From: Chrysomallon squamiferum
Lineage: Eukaryota; Mollusca; Gastropoda; Neomphalida; Peltospiridae
NCBI GenBank assembly: GCA_012295275.1
Contig: CM022679.1
Location: 20,909,110 to 20,959,109, forward strand
Direction: 5' to 3'
Length of the DNA stretch: 50,000 bases
Part shown: positions 11,638 to 26,800 of the stretch, piece by piece
Layout: each line of letters begins with the position of its first letter
Position numbering within the stretch: the stretch's first letter is position 1
The notes under the pieces: model-generated
Databases searched by the model: none
What the model was told of the DNA's origin: nothing
Seen by the model: the letters and a program-made list of their open reading frames with translations, nothing else
Made by a program: the position numbers and the translations under genes

Positions 11638-14600
11638 ATGCAGTGTTATTCAAGGTCTTGTTTTGTGGCAGCAACCCACTCCAGGTCGTTTACTTTCCTC
11701 AGACTCTGCTGTTTCTGCAGAACTTTCTGCTTCTCTGCAGCTTCTTGCAGCACTGACAGCCTGAAAAGGATTCCAGACCATGATGAAAAAAACAAAAGAA
11801 AACTTTTGCACAGACTGCACAACAGACAGCTGAATGTTACACAGAAAGAAAGTAATGACCTTATCAGTGACCTTCCACCAGAAGATACTTTTGGACTGCT
11901 TTCAAGAAAACCAAGACAGCAGACGTCATCTGATGATCAAAAAGAAATAAAGGCTGCTGGTTTGAATCAGAGGTTGACGTCAGTGAAATCTAACAAGTGG
12001 TTAGCCAGGGATCAAGTTGATGAACACTGGGCTGATACTTTTGGTACCCTGGTTAAAGATGATGACATAGCTGTTGTAGAAGAAATAGAAAGGTTTGTAA
12101 AATAGTTTCATATTAAAATTTCCTTTTTCTTCTTGGTTTCTGTGTGTTTGGACCAGATCAATAATCTTGAAATGTTTTACAGTTGTAACAGTTTTGATAG
12201 TATCAAGAATAATAGGTATTAAATTACACTAAGTATAGGTTTTTTAACCTTTGATATTTTGTAATACATTTTTCTCCCACACTGTTAAATGAAAAGGTTT
12301 TACTGTTATAGACTGCTTTGTTTGTTGTTGTTGTTTTGTCATTTATTTTTATATCCAAGTTTTATAATCTTATTGTAGAGATGAGGACGAAAGAAAACGA
12401 CCATTAACAGGACAGAAACATTCTCCAGAATGGTATGGTCGACAAATAGAAAAACTTGGAAAGAAGTGGAAGGTATATATTTATTGTGTGATATGAAGAA
12501 ATGATCTAAATACATTCTGTATATATCCAAATTATATTGTTTGTTTTGTGTTTTTTTTTTTTGCCAGTTTTAATTAATAATGAAGTATAACACTAAAAGA
12601 GTACAATAAAAATATTAGTTTGGACTCCTCAGTTTTTACGCAGAATTTGTGACATTATTGTGTACACAGTGGACCAGTGTGTTTGGTTTCTTCTGATACA
12701 AACAACCAAAAAACCATCTATCACACATCTTGTACCAATTGTGAAGAGATAAATTAAAGGCATTAAAGCTCTTATTTGTTGTCATAATTTATTATTAATG
12801 ATAATAGGTGGCTCAAACAATGTACGATAAATAAAAATACATTTTTTAAACTTGTTTTATTCATATCACCAAAATTTATATAGAAATCTTGAAATTAAAA
12901 TTCTTCAATTATGATTATTATCATTATATATGTTTAAATGAAAGAAAAAAAAAATCATTGTTTAGAATCATTTGAAAATATACTGAAATATATTCTGTGT
13001 TGTATATTATTATTTTGAGAGTTTGTATAATTATCAGGTAAAAGAAGCTATAGAGGTTTTGGAAGAAGACATGTTGATAAAAGACAGAGTTATGCCGAAT
13101 GCATACGTGTTCAGTGTTCTTATAGGAGTGCTGGGTAGAGCAGGTTACACCAAAAAAGCTTTCCAGCTCTTTAACAAGGTATTTAATTAAACTGCTTCTG
13201 TTACAATGAGTCATAAACTTCTGAATAGTTGGGGTTTTTTTTCACTCACACCCTGTTGAAATCTACAAATTTACTTTTCAGATGAAAAGAATGGGAATAA
13301 AACCTGATGAACCTACATACACATCACTCTTTTAATGCCTGTTCTAATTCTCCTTGGTCAGAGGATGGGCTGACCAGAGCACACAACCTTTACAGTCTGA
13401 TGGTCAAGCAGGGGGTGCAGCCCAATCTGATCAACTACAAAGCAATGATCAAAGCTTTTGGGAAGTGTGGAGACTTGAGAAAGGCTTTTGCTGTAATGGA
13501 TGAACTGTGTGAACATTACAGACCAGATGCAGAGAGTTTCAGTTTTCTCCTCATGGCTTGTATCAGTGACAAAGAGGCAGGATTTAAACATGCTTTACAG
13601 GTAAATCATTAACTCTGATCATCAAATCCCATTTTGTTTCTTTAACTTTAAAAAGTCATCCATACAAACAGTATACATGTATATGCTGTCAATTTATTTC
13701 CTTTTGATCTAGTGTTTAACCTTTATTGTGTCAAGGTGCAATGATGTCTATTTGTTTTATTTTTCCTGCTAATCTGCTAATTGTTATCATTACAAAATTT
13801 TAACAAGTATAAATGCAAAAAAAAAAAAAAAAACCTGGTAAAAACCACTAATGTTCTGTTTATATTTTATTTTAATTTTCATTAATTTTCTGTTTGTTAT
13901 TAAATTTATCTGAATATGTCTCTGCAACCATCTTGTTTTCAGGTGTGGCGTTTGTTAAAGGTGTACAACATGAAACCTGACCTGGCTCTGTACAACCTGC
14001 TGTTACGAGTTGTCCGAGACTGTTCCTTCGACAAACACAACACTGGAGAAACATTTGTACTTGGACCTCCCAAGCAAGATCACAAAGATCTAAACCTTCC
14101 TCAGACTGACTCTAATATTTTTACTCTGCTTGAAGGTAGCAAATCAGATTTAAATCAAAGAGGACAAGATTTAAAAGATACAAGAGAAGACATAAAAGAA
14201 AAAGAAATTGGTTCAAAAGAAGGAAAACAAGAACAGATAATGAGTGAAGATGAAACTAGTGGTGAATACTGGTGGCAAAATGGATCTGATTATCCACATC
14301 CAGATAATCAAAGTCTTTCTTCTTTGGTGTTGAAACCGAATGAAAACAAACAGCAGAACAGTTTGTCTCTTAACAAAGCTGAACATCGTCTTCAGCTGTT
14401 TGGTGGTTGTCGTGGATGGTTGAGGTGTATGGACGCTGATGGTGTGAAGCCTGATGTGAAAATCTTCACTCAGCTGGGTGATATTCTGTCACACTCAGAC
14501 CTGGAAACAGAACTGCTGTCAGAGATGGAGAAGTATGGAGTGAAACCTGACATTGATCTGTTAAATAATTTAATTCATACACGCTGCATGAGACAAGAGT

Positions 14601-16363
14601 TTTCAGCTGCCAAAGTATGTGGTTCATTTTCTGTATCCATTCATTATTACATAGTAAATTATGCATTAATTTATTTTTGACATATTGTGAGATTTTAGCA
14701 ACTCAAGGTTAACTTGTAGTTTGGTATTCATTTATCATTTTATGTCATATTAAATGGAGAAGTTATACAAATAGAATCAACAGAAATATATTATAAATTG
14801 TTTTGGATATGTAGGACGTTGTCCAGCACATAGAGAAATATGGACTCCAGCCCAACATGCAAACCTTTGGTTGTTTGGCAATGACTTGTAGAAAGAGAAC
14901 TGAGGGTCTTGAACTTCTTAAAGATATGGAGGTAATATAACATTTTTAACACTTTGAACAGCCCTGGCAAAAAGACCAAAATTTGCAGTATCCATTTTGA
15001 TCTTGGATAGCTGATTGGCTGAATATCTAATGTGCATGACATTATTCATAAAAACAACAGATGATGGCAAATATATTAACTGCTCAAATATATATATTTT
15101 GGGTTCAAAGGATTAATAACTGTTTTTTGCCAGTTTTTTTTTTTATATATTTGATTGTTTATTAACATTGATATAGTGTTTCACTGTGTTTATTTTTATC
15201 ATTACCATCACAGATATGTGCAGATTTATAAAAAGTGACAGATTTGTATAGAATTTAAGACATAGACATTGCCATTTAGGCAAGAGGTATAAAAATTAAA
15301 ATAATTATAGATAGTTCAATATATATAATTTGTTTAGAACTTCTAGAATTAGTTTAAGAACAAACTTAATATTTCTTATTTTAATTGCTTTATGTGTGTG
15401 TTGTGTTGAGTGTGTGTATATATGTGTGTGTATATATATATATATATATAGACAGTTTTTACATTTACTCTAGAAAATGAATCTTGTGCCAAATATTGAA
15501 GTTCTTGGAACACTGATATATGCAAGCAATATGGATTTCTACTACAAAATGGACATCTTAAAAATCTGTGAAGAACTCGACCAAAAACCAAATACCAAAT
15601 TCTTGCAGAACACAGAACGTGCAATTGCAGCAGCCAAAGCTGCTCTGGTTAAAGTTGTAAGTAGTAATAGTCATAATAATCATAAAAATAATAATAACAG
15701 TAATTAAAATAATAAAAAAAATAAAAAAAATAGTAATAATAAAAATAATAATAGGAATAAAAGTATTACTACTCTACTACTAATAATAGTAATAAAAGTA
15801 TTATTACTCTACTAATAATAGTAATAATAATAATAATTATACACTGATGCCAATTTTGTGCAGTTTCTGTGTTTTTATTTTTTTAAATCATTATCTGGGC
15901 TGGGTCTGGGCTTTTTTCAGATCCTTTATTATTATCATCATCATCTTTCTTTGTTTTGTTTTTTTTGGTCTACTTTTCTAATTAGTGAAAAGCAGGATAC
16001 TTTTGAGTACCATGTCACACACGCTACAGTATCACAGATGTGGATATATTGGTATTTCGGGACATTTTAATCAGTGTACATAACAATGAAAATGTATTTT
16101 AATTTGCTGTTACTGTTAATGTAATCTTTCTGGATTTATTTTATAACATCATTTATTTTTTTGTTGTAACATGAGACCTTGTTATTAAATTCAGATTTTG
16201 GGGGGGGTTTTAATTTCAGGAAAAAGGTTATAATATGGATGACTATTACCATTCTGACTACTTCCAAAGTGGATTCGAGAAATTCATGCTTTACTACAAA
16301 CCTTGGCTAGAGAGAACAAAATGTGAAATACCTACTCATCCATGGAAGTCTTTCAGAAACTGA
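11638..16363 (+). CDS. PTCD1: PTCD1: mitochondrial pentatricopeptide repeat protein (frameshifted as given)
   Basis: Mitochondrial RNA-binding PPR protein. In mammals PTCD1 supports 16S rRNA maturation and mitoribosome assembly and affects leucine tRNA precursors. Exons joined by GT-AG introns: 11638-12092, 12379-12472, 13038-13178, 13282-13600, 13943-14614, 14815-14931, 15474-15656, 16220-16363. All phases agree except inside exon 4. The start has an in-frame TAA at 11629. Residues 1-37 are Arg/Ser/Phe-rich and lack acidic residues, as in a mitochondrial presequence. PPR-type helices cover about residues 185-345 and 515-625 (for example the PNAYVFSVLIG and FSFLLMACISDKEAGF segments). The C-terminus with THPWKSFR matches the family end. 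Length is about 707 aa if the frame is restored (human 700). Exon 4 carries one extra T in the run 13330-13333. This gives TAA at 13333 and a 247-residue truncation as written, while homology resumes at once in the +1 frame. Assembly error or true loss of function cannot be told apart here. Confidence 0.93.
15425..15450. repeat. (TA)n next to PTCD1 intron 6 acceptor
   Basis: GTGTGTATATATAT tract ending just upstream of the acceptor of the exon beginning at 15474. Confidence 0.85.
15657..15840. repeat. AAT-rich low-complexity stretch in PTCD1 intron 7
   Basis: Imperfect AATAAT / AGTAAT repeats. A TATTACT-containing block occurs twice, about 45 bp apart (15760s and 15800s). Confidence 0.7.
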
Positions 16364-16377
16364 ATTGGTGCTCCACA

Positions 16378-16393
16378 AATAAATGAGAATAAA
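16378..16393 (+). promoter_or_regulatory. PTCD1 polyadenylation signals
   Basis: Two AATAAA hexamers (16378-16383 and 16388-16393) lie 15-30 bases after the PTCD1 stop, followed by a T-rich stretch. The 3' UTR would be very short. Confidence 0.6.
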
Positions 16394-17450
16394 GGTGTTT
16401 ATTTCATCTCATTTTAATTTGTTTTTTAAATAAACAGATAAAAAATACAAAAACAAATAATTTGTTAAAAATGGAATGCATTTAATAATTCAGAAGTAAC
16501 ATTTGATAGTAAAATTTGATATATCACATATCATCAAAGCATTCCTAAAATAAACAAAAACCTAAAGCACATTATTGCAGATCATTCCACATAATTATAT
16601 ACAAAAAGAGCTACAAAGAATCTGTCCCCAGAACATGTATTCTGTAAAGCAAGTCATTAATTCCTTTTCTTCTGTAAAATAGACCAATTCATAGACTTGC
16701 AATATAAACATGATTTCTTACTGTCAGAATGCACAATTATTTGCAAACTTGTACTTCCAGTTGTGTACATTTATATTTTAAGCAGAAAAACATTAAACAT
16801 CACTAACACGTAAATGATATTTAAATTAACATGGACAAATTATGTACGTGCTGATTACAGGAAATCAGCTTTAGTCTGTACACCATGCAAGAATGAAAGA
16901 AATGAAAATATTTTCATTAAATATGGACCATGTGATTTCGAAATATATGACACCAAAAAAGAAGGCTGTCTTGAATTTTGAGTATTCTTAAGTGAACATT
17001 TAATGATGGCTCACAATGCTGGTTAATCATATGTTAGTTCAACATAGTTTTGAACTTAGGAAATTGGCTTGTAGTAAGTGAATTTTTATTTTTTATTTTC
17101 CAAAGACAGGATAACACATACCATAACTTTTCACAGTTATGGAGAATAGCAGAAACAGTAACCCATCCTATCTCCATCTATCTGCTTGACAACTGAGGCA
17201 AAGCCCATACTTGTACAAATATTATTGATTAAACCCTCACAGTAATGTGTAAAAATGATAAACCCCTCATATACATTGATTTATATACAATGTCATAGTA
17301 TTCCCTTATGTACAAAAATTATAAATTAAAATGTTATTTTATGTACAAAATATAATACATAATAAGTTTATATTGTTCAGACAACTTTCAAGACTGGTCT
17401 AAACAATAAACTATATGCCCAGTGAAAAATAAATATCAAGTAACAATGTT
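16394..17450. other. Convergent intergenic space between PTCD1 and TVP23
   Basis: AT-rich sequence without coding features. Most of it may be the TVP23 3' UTR: minus-strand AATAAA copies occur near 17085-17100 and near 16398, and one overlaps the stop region. The true poly(A) site of TVP23 is not determinable from the sequence alone. Confidence 0.5.
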
Positions 17451-20679
<3,229 letters not shown>

Positions 20680-21462
20680 AATTTGCTGAAAACCAACAAA
20701 ATTGGAATGCCAACCGGACCACAAATTTCACTGAACGTCGAAACTACTGACTGACGTGACGGTGGCAAGCGGAACCGGTGTCAACCTTAAAACGTATACT
20801 TAAGAATAAAAGCTATTTCTTCGCTGCGGCAAACATGTTTCGAGATATAGATAATTAAAAAAAGGTATTTTAGACGATTCTATTCATTTAATTACTCTCT
20901 CTCAGTTAAATAATATTCTAGTAAAGACAACATAATTAATAGGAATTAAACAATTAACCAAAATTATTATCTTGTATAATTACATTGCATTGGCATTATT
21001 ATAGTTGTAGTATGTAAATTCCTTCTGAAGATGGTGCGCATTTGGACGTTCGCAGATACTTCAAATATTACTATTTCTGTTAACGTTTGCTTCGGTTACG
21101 ATACTGCAGTGATAATATACTATAGAGCAGCCATTTAAATTATAAGAAAAAGTAATGAAATACATATCATTCCATAAACAGAACTAAATTCGTTTATTAG
21201 TTGTTTAATATATCATTATGATTATGATCATTATCATGTAACATTGCACAGTTTCTCAGTTTTGTGTATAATAAAAAATAAACAACGCTTTATTTAATTC
21301 ACAAGTAATAGACATATTATTACTAAAAACAATCTTTGGTCTGCACAGACTATGAAAAATCAATGATTTTTGTTGTAATGTGTAAATAACCAGTGCTTAT
21401 TATTTACTTAAAATTGAATTACATTTTAATAAAAAAAAATTATTTTGTTTTTTAGCACAAAT
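20680..21462. promoter_or_regulatory. Shared upstream region of TVP23 (-) and ELOVL (+)
   Basis: About 780 bp separates the two start codons, which point away from each other. A CpG-containing block at 20711-20782 includes a CRE/ATF-like TGACGTGAC (20752-20760) and sits about 75 bp upstream of the TVP23 start. An AG acceptor at 21454-21455 (TTTTGTTTTTTAG) just before the ELOVL start implies an upstream, probably untranslated, ELOVL exon in this interval; I could not place it. Confidence 0.45.
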
Positions 21463-21896
21463 ATGACTGAAGTTTCATCAGTGAAACTAGTAAGAGGGTT
21501 ACAACTAATAACAAGTTTACCATCATTCCCAGTTTTCTGTATTTATTTGTTTATCATATTTGGATCCCAATGGTGGCAGAAGTATTTTCAACCTCTGAGT
21601 CTCAAGTCTGTAAGTATTTTAGATATTCTAACTTTTATCAGATTATGTCACCTCTGTTGTCTTCAGCTAATGTTTATTAATAGAATAATTCATTTTAAGA
21701 TTTGGAAATAAGTTTTAATAAATACAGAATAATAAAAATGGTAACCGTAGTAGTATATAAATGGTTCATGAACATAAGGTACTCAAATGAATTATACCTA
21801 GATACTTAAAAAGGATACATTTATATCTATAAGCTTTTATAATTTTATGTGGAATTTAACTACAGTTAACAAACACACACACACACACGCGCTCAT

Positions 21897-21945
<49 letters not shown>

Positions 21946-22888
21946 TACACACACACACACATGCAGTCAATCCTGAATCTAAGTCCACCTCAGAAAGTCA
22001 GTCACCTATGTTGGGCTTTCTTAGAAAGTCCTTTTTCATATATATGTTAATTAAGGCTTTTCATTTATATTGTTACACATAGACATTAGTATTAATTAGC
22101 TTTTAACATTAACATGATATTGTTTTATATAACTGTTGCTGTTCAGATGAACATAGTTATACATGGTTATGTATGGTATTGATTATCTTAACAATTAATA
22201 TAATATTGTTTTATTAAATTATGAATGTTCAGGTGTACATAACTATACATATAGCATTAATTTTGTTAATATAATATTGTTTAATTAAACTGTATAATTT
22301 ATTTTACAGATTCTCATTGTGTACAACTTCGTCTGTTGTGCTGTCAATGCTGTGGTCATGATTGGCTTTATTTATGGCCTCCTTCACAGCAAATCAATCT
22401 TTGAGAAAGAAAACTCAGAATTCCTCAGGACATATTTTTTAATATACTGGATAACAAAAATATCTGAACTGTTGGACACTATTTTTATGATTCTTCGACA
22501 TAAACATCGCCAGATATCTTTTCTGCATGTTTACCATCATTCATCTATGTTGTTGCTAAGCAATTTGGCATACCAGTTCTACTCATGGCCAGCTATTGCT
22601 TTCTTTCTGTCAATTAACAGTTTTGTTCATGTGTTTTTGTATTTGTATTATGGTTTGTGTGCCGTTTTTCCTAAGGATCCGCCAAAATGGAAAAAACAAG
22701 TTACTCAGTTACAGATTGTCCAGTTTTTCACAGATTTTGTGTTTGCTCTCGTTGGTTATGTAAATCATGGTTTTTGTATTTATGGCATTTTTTATGGATT
22801 GACAATGACTTATTTGTTTTGTAATTTTTATTACCTTGCATATGTACGGAGCAAAAAGAAAGATGCTACAAGTGAAAAAGTTGACTGA
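21463..22888 (+). CDS. ELOVL-type very-long-chain fatty acid elongase
   Basis: ER multipass 3-ketoacyl-CoA synthase that condenses malonyl-CoA with fatty acyl-CoA, the first step of very-long-chain and polyunsaturated fatty acid elongation. Coding exons 21463-21609 and 22310-22888 join in phase to 241 aa. Signatures: KxxExxDT at about 99-106, catalytic HVYHH box at 122-126 (HxxHH), N152xxxH156 followed by YLYY about 160-163, and TQLQIVQF about 181-188. Several hydrophobic segments surround these. The loop between the early membrane segments and the KxxE motif is shorter than in vertebrate ELOVL4/5, and the box continues as HHSSM, resembling protist/invertebrate PUFA-type elongases. The start at 21463 follows a splice acceptor; an in-frame ATG at 21445 lies within that acceptor tract and is unlikely. 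An extra upstream coding exon is possible, since family members are usually 260-300 aa. The exact ELOVL subfamily is not assigned. Confidence 0.93.
21871..21961. repeat. (AC)n microsatellite in ELOVL intron
   Basis: Compound AC repeat of about 90 bp with three short interruptions. Confidence 0.96.
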
Positions 22889-22944
22889 TGCAATGTATTA
22901 ATTTAGTAATCTTGATGTTACTGGGCATGTCCAAAAAAAAGTAT

Positions 22945-23418
22945 AATAAATATATTAATACATAGCAGACAATGCTGTTTAAATATCAATATAGTATTTT
23001 GAAAAAAAGAAATAACTGAAAATAATCAAAACAAACATCCTTTAAATAATGTTAATTTGTCCTTAGTGAAAATAGGCAATTAAAATTACTTTTTAATTAT
23101 TTATTTTTTTTAATTAATATATATATTTTTTATTATTATTATTTTTCAAATTTTTTTTTAATTTTTTTTTTTTTTTTTTTTTTTATTAATATGAGATGTG
23201 TATTCTCAGTTGTTACAGAAATCTACATCAATACTGTTTCCCTGAACAAAACTGTTTTGATATTTAACACTGAAAGTTTAAAATAAAATTAAAGGTTTTT
23301 TTTCTTTTGTGCTGTTTGGGTATTTTTACACTGCAATTTTGTTATAGATTAACTATCTAAAATTATTCAGATTTACTAAGCTTTGTAAATAAATATGTAA
23401 AAATGTTTTTTCAATAAA
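22945..23418 (+). promoter_or_regulatory. ELOVL candidate poly(A) signals and 3' UTR
   Basis: AATAAA occurs at 22945-22950 and 23413-23418, the latter followed within 20-40 bases by a T/GT-rich stretch typical of a downstream element. Further AATAAA-like copies lie near 23283 and 23391. The region between contains a T-rich tract (about 23148-23184). Confidence 0.5.
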
Positions 23419-23779
23419 GTATATATATTTTTTTAAGCTTCTGGTTTGTCTTTATTTTAATTAATTAATTTTAATTATTATTGTTAGTTCTGTGAAAGGA
23501 CAAAAAACCCTGAAAATGTTTAACATTTCAAAATTCACTTTTTTAAATGTAAATTATACGCAGTAAATTGTAGTGCTAAACATTAAAAACTAATTAAAAT
23601 CTGTTATCTGTTTTTGATTTAATATTTAATAAAAATTTTAATTTATTTATATTAATTTCAATGTGTCATTTTATATACTGTAAATTTTTTATGAGGTTGA
23701 TTATTTATTTATTTATTTATTAGTTACTCTAGTTATATAGCAAAAATAACTAATGTTCTCCAAATTGTAACGTACGAAC

Positions 23780-23866
23780 ATCGGAAAACAATGTATGACA
23801 TATAAACGGCACTTCCGGTATTGAAAACGACACGTTAGTGAAAACACCGGAAGCCACGAAGGCAAA
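23780..23866 (+). promoter_or_regulatory. USO1 proximal promoter with paired ETS-like sites
   Basis: ACTTCCGGT (23811-23819) and its inverted counterpart ACCGGAAGC (23846-23854) lie within 60 bp of the USO1 start codon. ETS/GABP sites of this form are common in housekeeping promoters. The local sequence has several CpGs in otherwise CpG-poor DNA. Function is inferred from motif and position only. Confidence 0.45.
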
Positions 23867-26800
23867 ATGGACTATTTACGAAAATATCTGGGTGCTCAGC
23901 CGGGAGAAAATCAGCCAACAGGTGCAGAAACGGTAATGTATAATGTTTGCTGTAAAATAAAAGCAAATGAATAAATTGTTCGTTTTGCGGTTTTTTGTAG
24001 TAATATCCAAGTTTTTACAATTATTCGCAGAACATGCACTGATGTAGTATCACGAGAATGATGAGTATGATTCAATGATAAGTTGATATTCTTTGATTTC
24101 TGTGATGTTTTCACAACGATTTTAAATTTACGTGATGAAAACTGAGATGTCTGATAATATTTCTTTCAATAATAAAAAAATAAAAAAAAATTTGTGTACA
24201 AAATTAAAACAAAAACAAAAAGAATGATAAACAGCAATAAATTATAATATAGATTTTATTATATTTTACATATTGAAGTTCAAGATGAACATTTCATGTC
24301 TATTTTTATAATAATATTTAGTTTTATTAAAGTTGCTCAACTGAATAGTAAAGTGTCCCTATTCAGGTTTATTATTTAAAGATGATTATTTTTGTTTTCT
24401 CTGTCAGGTTGAACGTCTGTGCGAGCGAGTCCAGTCATCAACCCTTCTAGATGACCGCCGAGATGCAGTCCGAGCTCTTAAAGCACTTTCAAAGGTAACA
24501 ACAAGAACATGAAAAAATAAATAATGATTATTTAGATTAGAACAAAAAATTAATTTTAAAACTACATTTAACTTTGTTTTAGCAAAGTAATATTTTACCA
24601 TTTATACTATAATCTGTATATAAATTATAGTTGTTCTAAAGGTAATTTTTAGCATTCATCACTTTAATTTTTATTTTTATTATTATTTTTCATGTATATT
24701 TGTAATAATTGTTTCAGTCAGGTTTAACTCTTTTTTTTCTTGTCTATTAACTTTAATAATATTAGCAAATAAATACCATATTATAATTTGTAATTTATTT
24801 TAAATTTTAATATGAACTGTACTTTAAATTTCTTATTGTGAAATTTATTTTGAAGTTTAATTCAATTTTCTTGTACTAGTGGTGTTGTAATATTGACTGT
24901 TTTCTTTTTTGTAGAAGTTCCGCCTGGAGGTTGGGACTCAGGCAATGGATAGTTTGATAAACGTTTTACAGAATGACAGGTAAATATTTGAGTACAAATT
25001 GTATATTTTACTTTTATTTTACATTTGTCACTTTTGTGTGATACATGGCTATTGCTATTCTTTTTTTAAAACGATACACAGACAGATGCACACATTTTTA
25101 TACAAATCTAAAGTAACTGTTTGAATTTTAAGCTAATATAGTAAGTTTGAATTAAGTGCACTTTTTCAAACAATATTTTTTTGGTTTTATTTTAAAGTTT
25201 ACTTAGAATGTGTCACGAACAACTAAATATAATTTAATTTTTCCAGTACAATAAAGTATCCCTGTAGACTAGTTGTTTGAATCAGCAGTCTTCCATTTAA
25301 TATACTTTGAGGTGTTTACTATATTTAATTACATCAGCTTGTGAAAATAATAAAGAATGACAATGAAATGCAAAGCCTCTGAAAATGCTTGAATAACATA
25401 TAATTATATTTTGTAAGTTGTCAATGTATAATTTATGGTATAAAATGGTGTCAAACTTGTTTTGTAGGAATGATGCTGAAATAACTGGTTACACTTTAGA
25501 AACGCTGTATAATGTAATGTCCAATGAACTAGCAGATGATGGTAAGAAAAATCACTAGCACAATAATGCTGAATAATCATAATTTAATTTGAAGTAGTTC
25601 TGTAGTCTAATTTATAATCTATTTTGTTTATAATAATTAATATGGTTAAGGAAAATTGTTAGTATGACATTAAGAATGAAAAGTGTATATGAGAATGATG
25701 CTGAAACTTGATCTCATATTCCCCTTAATGTTTATTTATTTATTTTTTTATTTTTTATTTTTTATTTTTTTTTTTTTGCTCTTCAGTTGGAATCATCTAA
25801 AGCAGATTATTATTATTATAATTTATGTAAATAAAAATTTCATAAATTTTGTAAAAGAGAAAATAACCCAAATTACTTATTTATTATTTATTTAATTGTG
25901 AGAAGATATGACTATTTCCATTATAACAAATCTTTATTGGTAGTTTTTAAAGTAATTCTAACCATTTATTTTAGAATGTGAAGTTCCACAGAATGTTCCT
26001 GGAGACCTTGGTGCCCAGTTTACAGAAATCTTCATCAAGAAACATGAAAATGTATCTCTTTTGCTGTCTTTATTGGAAGTAAGTGTACTTGATTCATCTG
26101 TCACATCACAGTTTGGTCATCCTCCAGAGAGAGAGGAGTTGAACCACACTCTCCATGTGAAAAATACAACTAAGCTAACAGAAACATTTCCACAAGCTAT
26201 TAATGAGATATCGATTAGATGTTAATATTAATGATAGTACCAGAATCATTAATGTTAGAAGCCATTTTTCTACAGATGGAAGTAAAAAGGAAATTTCCTC
26301 CACTATCTGGTTTCTGTAGGATATATAATAAAGAACTCAGCATCCCCTGAGGGTAGTTGATGACCCAGGATCCTCGGTGCACAAATTATGTGGTCTCTCG
26401 AATAAATTAATAGTTATATAACTAAATTTCCATTAGCTCATTAGCTACAGCCTGTTACGAATACTTGATACCTTGTACTCTGCTGTAATTCAAATACTGC
26501 CACCAGATGTTTTGTACAAATGTTTACTTAATATTATTATGTGCTGTTCATCACTGTTGCTTTCATCGTAGTCTGATGTTGGATTGGTCATATTTTGTAA
26601 ACTAGCTGAATGCAACAAAAACAAAACAAAAGTTTTTAAAAATTATAATTATTCTTGACTTGTATGGATAATATTGTGTTGATCATATTTAAAATATTAA
26701 GATTAACTGTTGCATAAAATTGTTCAAAGATTTATCAAGTCTTATCTTAATTAGCTGTTCTTTAAATTAAAATGATTTCAGTAAGATAGATATGTGTATA

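Noticed and set aside
21445-21462. ATG at 21445 as the ELOVL start
   Set aside because: It lies in the pyrimidine tract and AG of a probable splice acceptor at 21454-21455; the ATG at 21463 is preferred.
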